Assembly (NCBI GenBank): GCA_027475525.1
Contig: JAMWFC010000116.1
Location: forward strand, 2,479,826-2,543,825
DNA from: Macrolepiota albuminosa
Taxonomy: Eukaryota; Basidiomycota; Agaricomycetes; Agaricales; Agaricaceae
Reading direction: 5' to 3'
DNA: 64,000 nt
The notes beneath the pieces are model-generated. The model was given only the letters and a program-made list of their open reading frames with translations, did no database searches and was not told where the DNA came from. Both the position numbers and the translations under genes were made by a program. Shown here one piece after another: positions 22,877 through 34,714 of the stretch (its first letter is position 1; each line of letters opens with the position of its first letter).

Positions 22877-25808
22877 ATGACCTCCAACGGAGCCTCATCC
22901 ACCAATAATGGAACTCAAGTTAGATCGGCCGCCTTAGTCCCTACAAACAACGTCACAACTCTCGACGGTTTAAATGTCCGGGCAAGGATCGATCCTGCTT
23001 TAACGGTCGATGACGTGGTGAAGCAACTATGCATCAACTTGAAAATTAAGGAATCACCTGCCAATTTTGCTTTGAGAGACGAGACGGATGAACTTGTCAC
23101 CAATGATAATCTGAGGAAGAAGATCAGAGGCAAGGTCAACCTCAAGTATGTGTCTTTTTCTCAACAGTTTTATAGAATACCAATTCGACCTGTAAGGCTT
23201 GTCAATGCACCATCTCGTGAGGCCAAGGAAATAGCAATTAAGCTCAGTCAGAGAAACGAGAGGAATCTAAAATTGACTTTGTTTACACTGCAGAAATTTA
23301 TACGCGTATGGTTGATCATTTCTTCAATAGTCATAACCCCACGATAAATTATTTTTCAGGAGGATCAATTCGCTCAAGCGTTTATTGATCACAATGGCCT
23401 GCAAGAACTTGTCTCCGTGATTTTCGAATCAAATGGCAATACCTTAGCTGTGTGTCATGACAATGAACTTTTGGAGGTGCCATTGACTTTTTTGTAGTAC
23501 GCATTGACGGCAATGCAAAATCTAATGGAACTCGATTATGGTTGGGCGGCACTTGACAACGATTTCATTTTCAAAGTTGTCCAGATATTATCTTCTACCA
23601 CCTCCCTTGTCAACGTCTGTCGCCCTGCGACTGCTATTTTGAAGAAACTCGTGGAGGCTGATCCTTTGAATGCGCCTGGATTGCTGGTAGCAAGTTCGAG
23701 TCGGAGTCCTCCCCCATCACTACCTGGCTCAGTGTATCAATATGGATTCAAGGTGGTTTACACACAAATGCGGAAAGAAGAGAGGTTGCTAGAAACTGTT
23801 GTCAATCGGTTAGGGAGCGCAGATACAGCTATGGCGCAGTATAGGTATGGACGGACGTCGTGAATCAGCTTTGATTTGACCTGATCAATCTTCCTACTGT
23901 CTTGGACCATAGTATGATGCTCATTAACTCCTTGCTAATGCATGCAAGTGACACATGGTGGGAAGAATTTATCCATGATCTGGAAAGATTGAATGTACGA
24001 AAAGCGGTCATTGTGAGTATTTCCGAGTTCCCAGGGCATAAAAACAGTGCACACATTTTACGATTTTAGCGACTGATGTCGTTGCATATCATGGAGGATT
24101 TGACTTCATGCATCCTTGATTTCCAAGCCAACGTTGTTCGTGTTACGTATCGTAAGAAAACCACATTTGTGAATCCAGAGGTGGAAGCTTCACACGCCGC
24201 TGCTCTGGCCTGTATCTGGGCCAATTCAAAATTAGACGAGGAAACCGATAAGCAAGGTGGTCGCGTCAAGTGGCGGAAGTTAGGTTTCGAGACCGAGGAT
24301 GTGTCACAGGAGTTTAGAGAAGTTGGTGTACTGGGTCTTGACTGTTTGGTATGTCGCATTCATGTTGCAATGTCTACTAAACGTTTACTGTGTCGATATA
24401 GAAAAAATTTTCAGAAAATGATCCAGATTTTCCAAAGGTATGTTTTCTTTATCCATGGTTTCATGGCTGAATTCATCATTGTTCCATAGCTCGTGTTAGA
24501 ACAACTCAGCCGGAGTTTGCAGCGTAGATGTTCCATTACCAAGGCTTCCAACGAAGTAGTGGAGCTTTTGTCTGAACATTGGGCTATTTTCGCTCCAGGA
24601 TGTCAGTTGATCCCGTTCTTTCTGGTAGAATGTACTGATCATTTTCTTTGGTCTTCAGATTCAACATCAACGGCGTTTCAACCTTTCTTCCTTGACTTTT
24701 ACAGAGTCCATTCTCTAGCAACTCGCTTCTTCCTCCGAATGTGGACAGAGAGTGGCGCTGCAACGGAAGACTTCACGCGCGTATCCGCTCTGGTGCGCAG
24801 TCAGTATGTGCTACACCTTGTATTATCTCCCATATCCCTCATGACTATCCACAGAGTTAAGGTTGCTTTGCGGAGTGAGAACGTTCGCCCTTGGTACGAG
24901 GTCGAACAAACTTTCAATGAACAGGAATATCGTGAGGTCAGGGACCGTCAAATGAAGGAATTGGAGTTGGAAGACGATATCCTTAGTAAAGTTCCCGTTC
25001 GGTGAGGCTATGACGACCTTCGGAATTTTTTTCTGATTAATCTGTTTTTTTTTGTTTATAGAAATCTACGAAACAAGCTTTACAAGGAATCCTACGAGTT
25101 TGTTCGACAACAACGGATACAGTGCCTTGTGCAAGGTGCCTGGTTCGTTAATGCTTTACCTCAATCGTCACCGCGAGAAGCTGCTCGCAGACCAGGCCGT
25201 CCTTGGCGGTTCATGCGTTTGGTAAAATTCTTTTTCATTGGTGTCGAATTGAAAGTTTATGCTCCTTCTCTGTCAGGACACCGGCTTGAAGTATATTCAT
25301 TACGTCGACTCTGCCATCAAGTTTCCTGTTCGTAGTGGCCTTGAAGACCTTCCTGAGAGAATTGATGTGTCGATGATTAGTGAGATTGCCACAGCAACAT
25401 GCGCCCCACCGCCAAACGTTCTAAGAGACGAGAATGGTCTTCCACCGACTTCTCCTCTCATTCCGTCACCCCTTTCATTTTCTCTGTTAAGTGCTCATGA
25501 GGGTTCCTTGGCAGACCAGATAGCTCCTGACCAGTCCCGGTGGGCTGATTGGACTGACGGGTTGAACATGCTGAGGAGAGATGGAGGACACGTTTCTTCG
25601 AAAGAAACAGCGAGCTTCGTTCAAGCCCTTACGGAAATTGGCTTGAAGATCAAACTTTTAGGTGATTCTTCAAGCTGGCCTTGCAATAGCTAACTATAAT
25701 TCTGAACTCGTTGTAGATCTTTCGGCAGAGAAAGTCGAGATACCTAGTGGCCTCGTTGCAGGTCCGCCTCCAACTAACACGGATTTTTTCTTCTCGGACT
25801 TATTGTAG
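22877..25808 (+). CDS. ELMO/CED-12 family protein
   Basis: ELMO proteins work with DOCK-type exchange factors to activate Rac-like GTPases and so steer actin and polarity. The N-terminus has a ubiquitin-like/RBD-like part (LNVRARIDPALTVDDVVKQL, DNLRKKIRGKVNLK). Armadillo-type helices follow (FAQAFIDHNGLQELVSVIFE, YALTAMQNLMELDYGW). Then comes the ELMO core (ASHAAALACIWANSKLDE, WRKLGFETEDVSQEFREVGV, LGLDCLKKFSENDPDF). After it lies a helical region ending in a PH-like module (LYKESYEFVRQQRIQCLVQG, GLKYIHYVDSAIKFPVRSGL). About ten GT-AG introns of 45-65 nt are needed and all keep frame. The C-terminus is VAGPPPTNTDFFFSDLL; the family's Pro-rich DOCK-binding tail is short here. No 77-bp duplication falls in this gene and the frame is clean. 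Confidence 0.85.
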
Positions 25809-26179
25809 AGGACGGAGGACATTGCCCTTTTGTACCTTGTATGTAACTCGTAGTTCAGGTTTCTCTGACTCTGAAGAGTATCTCGATGTAGTTAACTATT
25901 ATCATTTCGTGTTGAGACCGAAACGACGAATGATTACCAGTATACAGGTATGATGCAGTTGATGCAAGGTAGTATAATGTAGGTGCAATGCGTGAGGATG
26001 TGAGATGTGATATGTATGAGTGGTGGGTTATTGGTATGTCAGTATCCAGGAAATCGTATAAAAACGAGGGGTTGAACCCCGAATGCAATCTATGAAAGAG
26101 TGATGAGAAATCATAACCATAATACATCAACGAGAAATAAGCAAGGGAGGAGGTCATGACTGTAGGCAATTGATGCCAA
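25809..26179. other. Convergent intergenic region, ELMO / MTHFR
   Basis: 370 bp between the ELMO stop and the MTHFR stop; presumably two 3' UTRs. Nothing else seen. Confidence 0.5.
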
Positions 26180-28499
26180 TTATATGCCATTGACAATGGG
26201 TGCAGCATTGAGGGCACGATATTCCTCCCCCGCCAGGAAGAATGGCTTGAAGATGGCGTCTTGATCTTGGAAGTCGTTATGAACAACGTTAACTAGGAAT
26301 GAAGTCTCCATGAAATCAGAGATCAGTTTCCTAGAAGGGGAACCTTCGTCGTAAATCTGAGCCCACTGCTGCCCTAGCTCATAAGCTTCATCCTATAGAT
26401 CAGTTTCCTAGAAGGGGAACCTTCGTCGTAAATCTGAGCCCACTGCTGCCCTAGCTCATAAGCTTCATCCTATTAGTGTTCCTTAAGAAGTAATCAAAAC
26501 AATGAAGGGAACAAACGTGCCTTCCATGCCATGAAGCTGATAGCCTCGACGATAGTGGGCTGGACAATTTCTTTACCGGGGAATACGCCCCAAGTTACGG
26601 CGTTAGGACCATCAGAATGAGTGTTCGTCTTCAAATCACCGCGATTGTTGATAACATAATACGTGATGTTGCTGTCCCGCTCTATATACTTGAGAAGGAG
26701 GTCAAGAAGGGCGGAATTAACGAAGAATTCCAGGTAAGCCTTTTAGCGGACATTAAATCTATTGAAGCACATGATAAATTATGACTGTTGCATACCTTTT
26801 GGTAAACGTATCCGTTACTTGGACCCCAACCATGTATTTTATCGTCACTTCGAGCGCCATTCACGGCCGGCTGAGAATTGATCGTAAAGAAACCCAGCTC
26901 ATTCATCCGTGCGAGTTGTAAAGAGATAACGCCTGTCTCCGAAGATGGCGCCTGGTCAGACCAGGGAAGAGCTGCGAGCTGTTTTGTGCAAAAACGTGAA
27001 AAAAGCGATGCGATGTCAGAGAGGGAGGTCGGATATCCCCAAAGTTTAACTGCATCTTCTATCTAGAAGTGGTTGAGAGAAGATATCGGAGTGTAATCAA
27101 TACGATGCATACCGAGCGTCTGAACCATACACCATACCCATCCAATTCACCATAAGCCGGGCTCCTCGAATCGCCGAAACGTCCGTTCGGATACTCGTCC
27201 CAGTTCTCTGTGCGTGAGATGTACGATTTCGTCCTGTTTGCCCAGAAGATGGGGCGGATGGTTTCCTGCCGCCTGTTGGGAGTGAGGGACTAGACGAATA
27301 GTTAGACCAGAAAAGAGATAGAGACGATGTTTCAGTTACCTGTCGCCAGGGTAGGGGTTTAAGGGTTTCCACCCGAGGAACTAGATTAAGCTCCTCCAAG
27401 AGCATCTTTGTCGCCTTTTCAAGGTTCATAGTGTAAAAGTGCAACCCGAGAATTCCGAGGTCTTCTTTCAGTATACGTCTACACATATCGGCCACGAGTT
27501 TAGTCCCTATTGCTCTAACTTTCTCGTCGTCATTCTTGTAAGGTTCTAGAGCATCCATGAAGAATTGTGGTATGATAGTTTTCGCCAAACTCGTCGCACG
27601 CATGAAGCCATTCCAGGTCTGAATTGGAGCGATGCCTGGAACAATAGGGACAGTGATTCCAGCCGCACGAACAGCCTTAACCCAGTCAATGAAAATCTCG
27701 ACATCGTAGAACATCTGAGTGAAAATGAAGTTAACGCCAGCATCGATTTTCTCCTTGAGATATTTCATCTCGAGATCACGCTCTGCAGGGGGCAGAAGTT
27801 GAAACTGAGGGAAACCTGGGACGGCGATGTCGAAATAGTCGCCATAGTTCTTGCGAATGTGTCGTACAAGGTCAATGCCATGTACAAAGCCACCTTCCAC
27901 TGCCTCCCATTCTTCTTTGCCTGCTGGTGGGTCACCTCTCAAAGCAAGAACGTTTCTGCATCCATGGTCTTTTGCCTCCTGGATTGGGAATAGATGAATG
28001 GCTTGACAATAAGCATAATTGGATCGCTCACTCGTAAGGCAATGTCGACTTTCTCTTTGGGCATATTGGTGCACGTTAGGTGCATACAAGTCTCTATTCC
28101 AATCAGACCTTGACACGTCTTAACCATTTCAGAGGTCAGGTCGGATGTTCGTCCACCTGCGTTCCTAAAAAGAAATCCATCCTGATTACTCCAAAAAAGT
28201 ACTGAAAACCCTCACCATCGGATGTTCGTCCACCTGCGTTCCTAAAAAGAAATCCATCCTGATTACTCCAAAAAAGTACTGAAAACCCTCACCAGTTATG
28301 TCTATAAATTCGGTCCCAAGGCTCTCATGCGCTCTATGCGGTCCAAAAGATTTTGCAAGCCCTGAACATACTATCATCGCTCTTGGGCAGTTCGAGTCGA
28401 CATCCACCATACCTGGGCTGTCCGAGGTGGGAAGTACTCAAAAGACCACCATATTTTGCCCTCCTTTTGTTGTTTCTCAATCTTCTGGCTGACTTTCAT
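26180..28499 (-). CDS. MTHFR: Methylenetetrahydrofolate reductase
   Basis: Reduces 5,10-methylene-THF to 5-methyl-THF for methionine synthesis, with FAD and NAD(P)H. The gene starts at ATG 28499 ([20 protein letters not shown], then EYFPPRTAQ). The TIM-barrel domain follows: [47 protein letters not shown] (substrate and FAD loop), [51 protein letters not shown]. The eukaryotic C-terminal regulatory domain is complete: [71 protein letters not shown]. It ends NAAPIVNGI with TAA at 26182-26180. The intron at 26470-26520 is GC-AG. At about 28300-28325 two single-base losses in short runs break ALGPNFIDITW. Three 77-bp duplications overlap it. Confidence 0.92.
26320..26473. repeat. 77-bp perfect tandem duplication 6
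   Basis: Copies start at 26320 and 26397, in the last MTHFR exon next to its GC-AG intron. Confidence 0.95.
28141..28294. repeat. 77-bp perfect tandem duplication 7
   Basis: Copies start at 28141 and 28218. It doubles the MTHFR exon edge coding NAGGRTSD and the adjoining intron. Confidence 0.95.
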
Positions 28500-28615
28500 T
28501 CGTGACGTGGGGAAATGGGGGAAAGGGGAGAGAGCAAATCCTTTTGTTGTTTCTCAATCTTCTGGCTGACTTTCATTCGTGACGTGGGGAAATGGGGGAA
28601 AGGGGAGAGAGCAAA
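28462..28615. repeat. 77-bp perfect tandem duplication 8
   Basis: Copies start at 28462 and 28539. It doubles the MTHFR start codon and first codons, giving a spurious second start at 28576. Confidence 0.95.
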
Positions 28616-29282
28616 TAAACGATGGAAGCTGTGTCCGTATAAATAAATTTGGAACATGCCCATCAGATCTGAGATGATCGTACTGACTGGAATACTTTTC
28701 TGAGTAAAGACTTCCGTACATTAATCCTCCTTTTTGGCAGCTCGGGCATCCCTTAGTCGACTTTCGATCCACGCCTGTGCCCAACAAACATTGTACTTCT
28801 GCTTCTTTATGAGGACGTAAGGACGTGATTTGCATTTTAACACACTCCCGCCTGTGCCCAACAAACATTGTACTTCTGCTTCTTTATGAGGACGTAAGGA
28901 CGTGATTTGCATTTTAACACACTCCCGATCTCGGTAAATATCGGTCCGCGATTAGATCATGCGATTTAGCTATTCCCATCCATTTCTTCACGCTGTGCAT
29001 CAAAGCTCGCATTAATTAGAAAGAGTAAGTCCACTGAATATAATCCAATCACAAGGCTTTAAAAATTCAACTACTTGAAAGAAAATTCGGCCGATGATTT
29101 TACGTTGCCTCACAACACATTCAGAAAACACAGATACAATACTAGCAGAAGAGCACATTAAAAGGAAGAGTACATATAGAGGAGACGGTGGGAAAAACTT
29201 GACTTGTACAACAACAGATGAGAGAAACTTTACGACTAAATTGAAGATAAGAACTCACAAGTGGTTGAACATTGTACAGCCG
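28616..29282. other. Intergenic region, MTHFR promoter / DUF202 3' side
   Basis: About 670 bp upstream of MTHFR and downstream of the DUF202 stop. Apart from one 77-bp duplication I see no gene; open frames on the minus strand exist only because of that duplication. Confidence 0.45.
28772..28925. repeat. 77-bp perfect tandem duplication 9
   Basis: Copies start at 28772 and 28849, intergenic. Confidence 0.95.
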
Positions 29283-29715
29283 TCAATGCGCAGCGAGAAG
29301 GACAATGCAAGTCGCGAAGACAGCGACAACAACAACAGTCATTATGGCAAGGTGTAGGCTTTTGAAATTGAACGTTCAGAAATTGGACATGAACAAAATG
29401 AGTGCCATACTTTACTCCAACCAGAAAAGCTCGCATATCTCTCAAATCGCGATAGCCTGTGAAATATCCCCAAGCTCCGGCAACGACTGTTGCCAAAGAG
29501 GCAGCCAGCTCTACACCAGAAAGCGGCAAGCTTATTGAATCCTCTGCCTTTGAAGGCGTTCCTTCAGGTTCAGGGACCAGACGGGTACGCAACAAGAGGG
29601 AAGAAGATAGGAGGGAAAGTAGGAGAGCAAGTTTCAAATGCGACAAAAGATTGCGTTCTAGCATACAGAAGTCTCTGGCAGTACTTCCAGTGTTAGGAAC
29701 CACATTGTATCTCAT
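29283..29715 (-). CDS. DUF202-domain small membrane protein
   Basis: About 115 residues after removing an intron (GTATGG...CAAAAG, about 29400-29350). The N-terminus VVPNTGSTARDFCMLERNLL matches the DUF202 signature (N-x-GS-x-ARD...ER-x-x-L), followed by a first membrane helix (LKLALLLSLLSSSLLL). A second helix (GVELAASLATVVAGAWGYF) leads to a conserved polar turn (TGYRDLRDMRAFLVG). The third helix comes from the last exon (LHLAIMTVVVVAVFATCIVL) and ends LAAH before TGA at 29285-29283. Fungal relatives include small vacuolar or transporter-chaperone-associated proteins such as Vtc1-type and Ypl162-like families, but the role of this one is not known to me. The start ATG at 29715 lies within a 77-bp duplication, whose other copy falls in the leader. 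Confidence 0.7.
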
Positions 29716-29821
29716 TGACGTGTATACGTGACGAGAAATCGAGCGAAGTCTCTGGCAGTACTTCCAGTGTTAGGAACCACATTGTATCTCATTGACGTGT
29801 ATACGTGACGAGAAATCGAGC
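29668..29821. repeat. 77-bp perfect tandem duplication 10
   Basis: Copies start at 29668 and 29745. It covers the first codons and leader of the DUF202 gene. Confidence 0.95.
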
Positions 29822-30043
29822 GTAGGCAATTTTCCGCGTATGAGACTCGCGGATCTTGCAGGTATTAGAACAACTCAGATGTGAACTATCATACTCCGAT
29901 GGCCATAATCACTGCCAACGGTCACGTGTAGTTCGCGTTTGTACAACTATTTGGTTCAAGTTGGTTTTCCCTTTCTAACTACTCTTGACGACTCTTGACG
30001 ACTTTGACGCAAACGACGAGACTGAGCACAGCTTACATCATAT
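29716..30043. promoter_or_regulatory. Divergent promoter, DUF202 gene / orphan 30044
   Basis: 328 bp (about 250 bp with one duplicate copy removed) between two divergent ATGs. CTCTTGACGA occurs twice near 29982-30002. No TATA box is obvious. Confidence 0.45.
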
Positions 30044-32118
30044 ATGGGGTTCTTGAGACGCATATTCTCACTTGGCAGCAAGAAGAACAAGAAACAGCAT
30101 CCCAACGATGCTCACAATGTAAATGCCAAGCTACGTGCCCTTGAAGAGGAAGAGCATGAAGCCGCCATAGGTCGCCTTCTGCGTTCCTCATCGACGCGCT
30201 ACACAGTGGTCTCTGAAGTTGAATATTCATCATTACCTCCTTTACGTGAGCTCTTATCTGCCTCACCAGATGATGCATGCTGAAGGTCGGAATGTAGCTC
30301 ATCCAATAAATGACCTTCTTCAAGCTCCAGACGCAAATGCCATACGAACCCGTGGAGAATCTACGACTAGCATTGCGAGCAGCACAATCAGCCGCCGCGG
30401 TACATATAGTGTGACGGTCCACAAACGTCAGCAACACACCCCTCCATACTCGCAAAAAACCCATTCAGGCTCTATCGACGATGCGTCGGTGAACGAGCAT
30501 ATATCTGACGAACTTCAAACCAAGGAAGTCTCTTCTCATCTCCTTGAGCTTCGCTCGCATCCCTCTGTTGCTAGTCTGCTTTCCATGTACGATGACCACG
30601 GCCGTATTCCGGATGAAGCCTTTTCGAATAGTCTTCCTTCTCCTGAGAAACATGAACGCCCACAAACTCGCAGGAATGGGTCCACTTTACGTGAATTACT
30701 GGGTGAAACTGCTGGCCTGAGTTCAAGGATGAACGCCCACAAACTCGCAGGAATGGGTCCACTTTACGTGAATTACTGGGTGAAACTGCTGGCCTGAGTT
30801 CAAGGATCGATAATGGAGCTGGCTCCATAGAGGGTGATATCTCATGGGCCGAGCGATACTTGGGGTGTGTGCATTATCTCTTGCATTGTCTCATGTATTT
30901 ACTTTTGACAGTGAGGGCGACAGCGGATCGTCTGCTACATCCTCCGTCGACCTTCCTACTCCCTCTACCCCTAGTAGCAACCAGAACAATGACCTTTCAT
31001 TTAGGGCGGACTATGAATACTCTATGAATGCGTATGAAAATCCGGACATTTCATCCATGGAAGTGGAGTTGAGCCTTGCCGACTCCATTATTTCCGCTGA
31101 CATTGAAGCCATGGAGGAACCCTATAAACACTCTGATCCAACCACTCCTCAAAGGGCTTCACAGGTCTTTCAATTCCTGACTGAGCGAAGACGTTCCGCA
31201 TACAGTGACCAGCGAGACCGTTTCCCATCTGAACATCCCGATGCACTCAGTGTTTCATCTCATAGAGTATCTTTGAGTCCAAGCTATGAAGGCCATTCGC
31301 ACTTTTCCGATGATTCCATTGAAGTGACGGACCCCACCTGTTCCGCGACGCCCATGCGACCTCTCAGCCATTCAGATGATAGCATCCAAACGAGTTTAGC
31401 CTCGGGGTCTCAATCTGTTAGCAACGCTCTGACAACAAATGCTCCGGCAAATGCCGTTGAGACTGTATGGGTCGCCCCCAATGGGCGAAGAATGGATAAT
31501 GTCATCGATGCACCAGCAAAGGTTATTATAACAGCACCGACCCCAGGAAAGAATGCTACACCGAGCCGTATTCCCCGTGGCCCGAGGCCCCATTATAGGA
31601 GGTCGTCGTCGAGCAGCAATAAAGTAAAACGCATATCCACACTGACACCGAGAGAGATGAATGCTGAAGTCTCCCCGACACATTGGGGTGATTCTTTCAC
31701 TCCTGTTCCTCCCAAGCATCGACAGAAACGAACGCCTTCAGAAAGTTCGTCATCTTCCATGCACTCGCGCAACATCGAGATAGGTCCACCCACTCGTCTC
31801 TCGAGGAGAGGAAGTAACATTCGGTCTATTCATACTGATGTCGACAAGGAGAATGGCTCCCAACTCTCTGTCCGCCCCACACTTCCTTCGACTCCGATGC
31901 GCCCCAAGTCTGAATCTAAATCGCTCTTTCGAACAGCAGTGACGCCATCGATGTTCCGTCCACCCTCTGGGAGTACACCCTCCCCAGCATCTTCTTCGGA
32001 GCTGTCTCCTGTAGGTAAACAGCTGATGACGGATATCCGGAAGCAACGTACTAAAGCTCGAGATGCCGAGCGTCGAAGGAGCGGGGCAAAGTTCGGTTAT
32101 CGCTCGTCGAAAGTATAA
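30044..32118 (+). CDS. Ser-rich orphan protein with possible N-myristoylation site
   Basis: Exons 30044-30245, 30286-30864 and 30912-32118, minus one duplicate 77-mer in exon 2, sum to 1911 nt and 636 residues. No domain is recognisable. The start MGFLRRIFSLGSKKNKK has Gly at position 2 and a basic patch, compatible with N-myristoylation and membrane binding, but this is inference. Ordered-looking segments are NAKLRALEEEEHEAAIGRLL and LLELRSHPSVASLLSMYDDH. The rest is disordered and rich in Ser-Pro sites. The C-terminus is basic (TDIRKQRTKARDAERRRSGA), possibly a helix. The first intron is only 40 nt. Spacing from the DUF202 start suggests a shared promoter. Confidence 0.65.
30652..30805. repeat. 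77-bp perfect tandem duplication 11
   Basis: Copies start at 30652 and 30729, inside exon 2 of the orphan gene at 30044; it shifts the frame unless collapsed. Confidence 0.95.
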
Positions 32119-32445
32119 GTTATGAACATTACGATTATTGCTGCACTTTCTCTATGTTGCCTTTTTAAGTCGGACGGTCGCATCCGCCATTTTCATGAAC
32201 TCTTCTTTCATATTGCTATTCCGTGTTCTCGTTACTTCTAATACCGAGTCTCGCATCTGCGCTAGTAGTAGATGAACCAAGTAGTTACGTTCTGTCCTCA
32301 GGCCTCAACGTTGAAGGTACGATATGTAGATCAAGTTTGCATCCGATCACAACAAGGGCTTGACGCGTGATACATTGTCCTCGTGAACTGTGACAACAAG
32401 GTCACCCGTGAACCCCCCGAACGGCCCTTTGACTGACGGAAGACA
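32119..32445. promoter_or_regulatory. Intergenic region upstream of POLD3
   Basis: 327 bp between tandem genes; it contains the 3' end of the orphan gene and the POLD3 promoter. No distinct element seen. Confidence 0.4.
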
Positions 32446-34494
32446 ATGTCGTCCACGCCAATCACCGACTATTTGACGAAGCAAATCTTTATTGAAAGGA
32501 ATGTCGTAAGTGGTTTTTAGCTCGACGAGGGCACTAATTGCCCACTTTCACAAGGTCACATATCGTTCTCTCAGCAGGGAGCTACGCCTTCATGTCAATA
32601 CCGCGAAAAAGTAAGTCATTCAATCTCAGGGAGCTTACTTTCCTCTGATAGACGCAGTGAACTAGCTGTATATCATGAGAACGCCCCGTATCGGTCACAA
32701 ACTTCTTATGCCACGTACCTCGTTTGTGGCGAAATCGACCCTCCTTATGTGGATGACATGAACGTGGACTATAGTCAGGGAAAAGACGACGAGGGAGATT
32801 TTGAAGATGATGGAGATGAGGTGCCACAGACGAAACTCTTGCTCGTGAATGAGCCTGACCTCCAAAGTGCGTGCCCATGGTTTTCTTATTATTGGCTTAT
32901 AAACGTGCTCAGACGCGAAGTCTCAATTCACGCATATAAATTCAATACATATATATAGTTTGTCGCCTTCCCCGCTACGCGTAAACTCATGCCTCCTCGT
33001 TCTAGAAATCTCAAGTCTGATACTTGCTAATTTAGGATGCTGGTCACATTTGTGCACCAACAGAACTCGTACGCGCGGTCGACCGCGGGAAAGATGCGAA
33101 GGAGATGATAAAGATTTCTGGTAAGATCGTTGGTGCGAATATCAAGGTGGATTGTTTCTGGCTACCAGCTGCGGAACCTGCGTTGACGCTTCCAAGGTTG
33201 TACAATCAACCTCAAAGGGAGCGAAATCGACGCGTCAACCTGTTGCTGGGCCCTCGAGATCGAAGCCATCCAGATCAGCGCCCGATGAAGCTAATGAGAA
33301 GGAGTCCACTACTGATTCGAAGGAACAAAACAAAATCGAGATAGACAAGTTGAAAGACAAACCTAAGGCAACTGGAAAGCTTGACTTTTCGAAGGCCAAA
33401 CAGAAGGAAAAGAAGTCGGACACATCTGTGGAGCCCGTGAAGGGTAAGAAAGAAAGTCTTAGAGAAGAATCGAAGGAGAGCAAGGTTAAGGAGAAAGGAA
33501 AAGAAAAACTTGCTCCAGTCAAACCTAGTAAATTGACAGAACCTGCAAAGGTACGTTTCAAGGTCTGGACATAATTGGACGGTCATAATCCGCTTTGCAG
33601 AGGGGCATGAAAAGAAAATCCGCTCTGGGAATATCAGATTCAGAGGAGGCTGAAGAACCTCCAAAAGCGGTATCGAGGCGCGCTTCGCCACTGCCGGAAG
33701 ACGTACGTGTAAAAGGACGTACGCTTATCTCGGACAGCGAGGATGAAATCACCAAACCTGTGCTCAGGCAGCGAAAAAACCGCACTGCGGTAGCTCTCGA
33801 GTCTGACAATGAGGAAGTGCTTGCTATGATGGACGTTGATGACGGTAGGTATTTTCAAACGGTTAAATGCACTCCTTGATTATTCGCTTTCAAGACCAAG
33901 TGACACGCGTTTCACGAGATAAAGATAGCGATAGCATGCTTGATAGAGAACAGGAAGATGAAGAAGAGAAGCCGGCCTCAGTTGATGAGGACGTTGATAT
34001 GGATGATATCGTGCCGAAGGTAAAGCCTAGAAAACGTGCCCCAAAGAAGGTGATACCCGTCGGAAAGAATGGCTTGAAGAAACGAAGGGTGGTCAAAAGT
34101 AGAAGTCGGGTTGACGAAAAGGGCTACATGGGTGTGTTTCCCCTTTCTTTTCTCCGATTTTGCATCGTTATTTATTCCTCCATTCCTCGTAGTTTTTGAA
34201 GACTACTCAGAGTACGAATCTGTTGACGAAGAAGAACCTGGACCTGCAAGTGTCAAGGCTAAAGCCAAAGCGAAGGCAGAGGAGGGCGATGATGAGTCTG
34301 CTCCTCTTGCGAAACCCCCGAAGAAAACGGCGGCACAGAAAGAGCCACTCAAGGGGAAGGGGGCAGAAGCTGGAGGGACAAAGGGACAAAAGCAGGGAAG
34401 CCTGGCGGGTTTTTTTACGAAACCTGGGGGTACAAAAGGGGGACAAAAGCAGGGAAACCTGGCGGGTTTTTTTACGGCTAAGCCCAAGAAGTAA
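32446..34494 (+). CDS. POLD3: DNA polymerase delta subunit 3 (Cdc27/Pol32 family)
   Basis: Accessory subunit that ties polymerase delta to the B-subunit and to PCNA. The N-terminal winged-helix part is clear after splicing: SSTPITDYLTKQIFIERNVV, TYRSLSRELRLHVNTAK, YATYLVCGEID, INSIHIYSLSPSPLR, DAGHICAPTELVRAVDRGKD. A long Lys/Glu/Ser-rich linker follows. Then comes the conserved fungal block RVDEKGYMVFEDYSEYESVD. The C-terminus carries two PCNA-interacting (PIP) boxes, QGSLAGFF and QGNLAGFF, in a 19-residue tandem repeat, ending TAKPKK with TAA at 34492. Yeast Pol32 and vertebrate POLD3 have one such box. About seven introns, all GT-AG, keep the frame. Confidence 0.9.
34383..34476 (+). repeat. 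In-frame 57-bp repeat creating two PIP boxes
   Basis: A 37-bp sequence beginning GGGACAAAAGCAGGGAA occurs at 34383 and 34440 with one mismatch, period 57 bp (19 codons). It encodes QKQGSLAGFFTKP and QKQGNLAGFFTAKP. The period and the mismatch set it apart from the 77-bp class, so it looks biological. Confidence 0.9.
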
Positions 34495-34603
34495 TGCGGA
34501 CGCCTTGCATGAGTCAGTGTTATCTGAGGGGACGGACGATCTGTCTTATTCGATCCAGGTCCAGGAGCAGTCCAGACTCCCGGAAATGAATTCCGAAGAA
34601 TAT

Positions 34604-34710
34604 CTTTGGAAATAAATAGATATAAATACATAGATTTGGAAACAAATAGAGCGCGTAAATTCCATCTTTGGAAACAAATACCCCCTTTGGAAAAAATAGA
34701 ACGTAAATAC
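34604..34710. repeat. Degenerate TTTGGAAAcAAATA repeats
   Basis: Four imperfect copies of CTTTGGAAACAAATA lie between 34604 and 34702, two of them followed by CGTAAAT. They lie inside the inverted-repeat interval. Confidence 0.7.
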
Positions 34711-34714
34711 AGTG

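Noticed and set aside
34383..34476. The POLD3 repeat as another assembly duplication
   Set aside because: Its period is 57 bp, it has a mismatch, and it is in frame; it does not belong to the 77-bp class.
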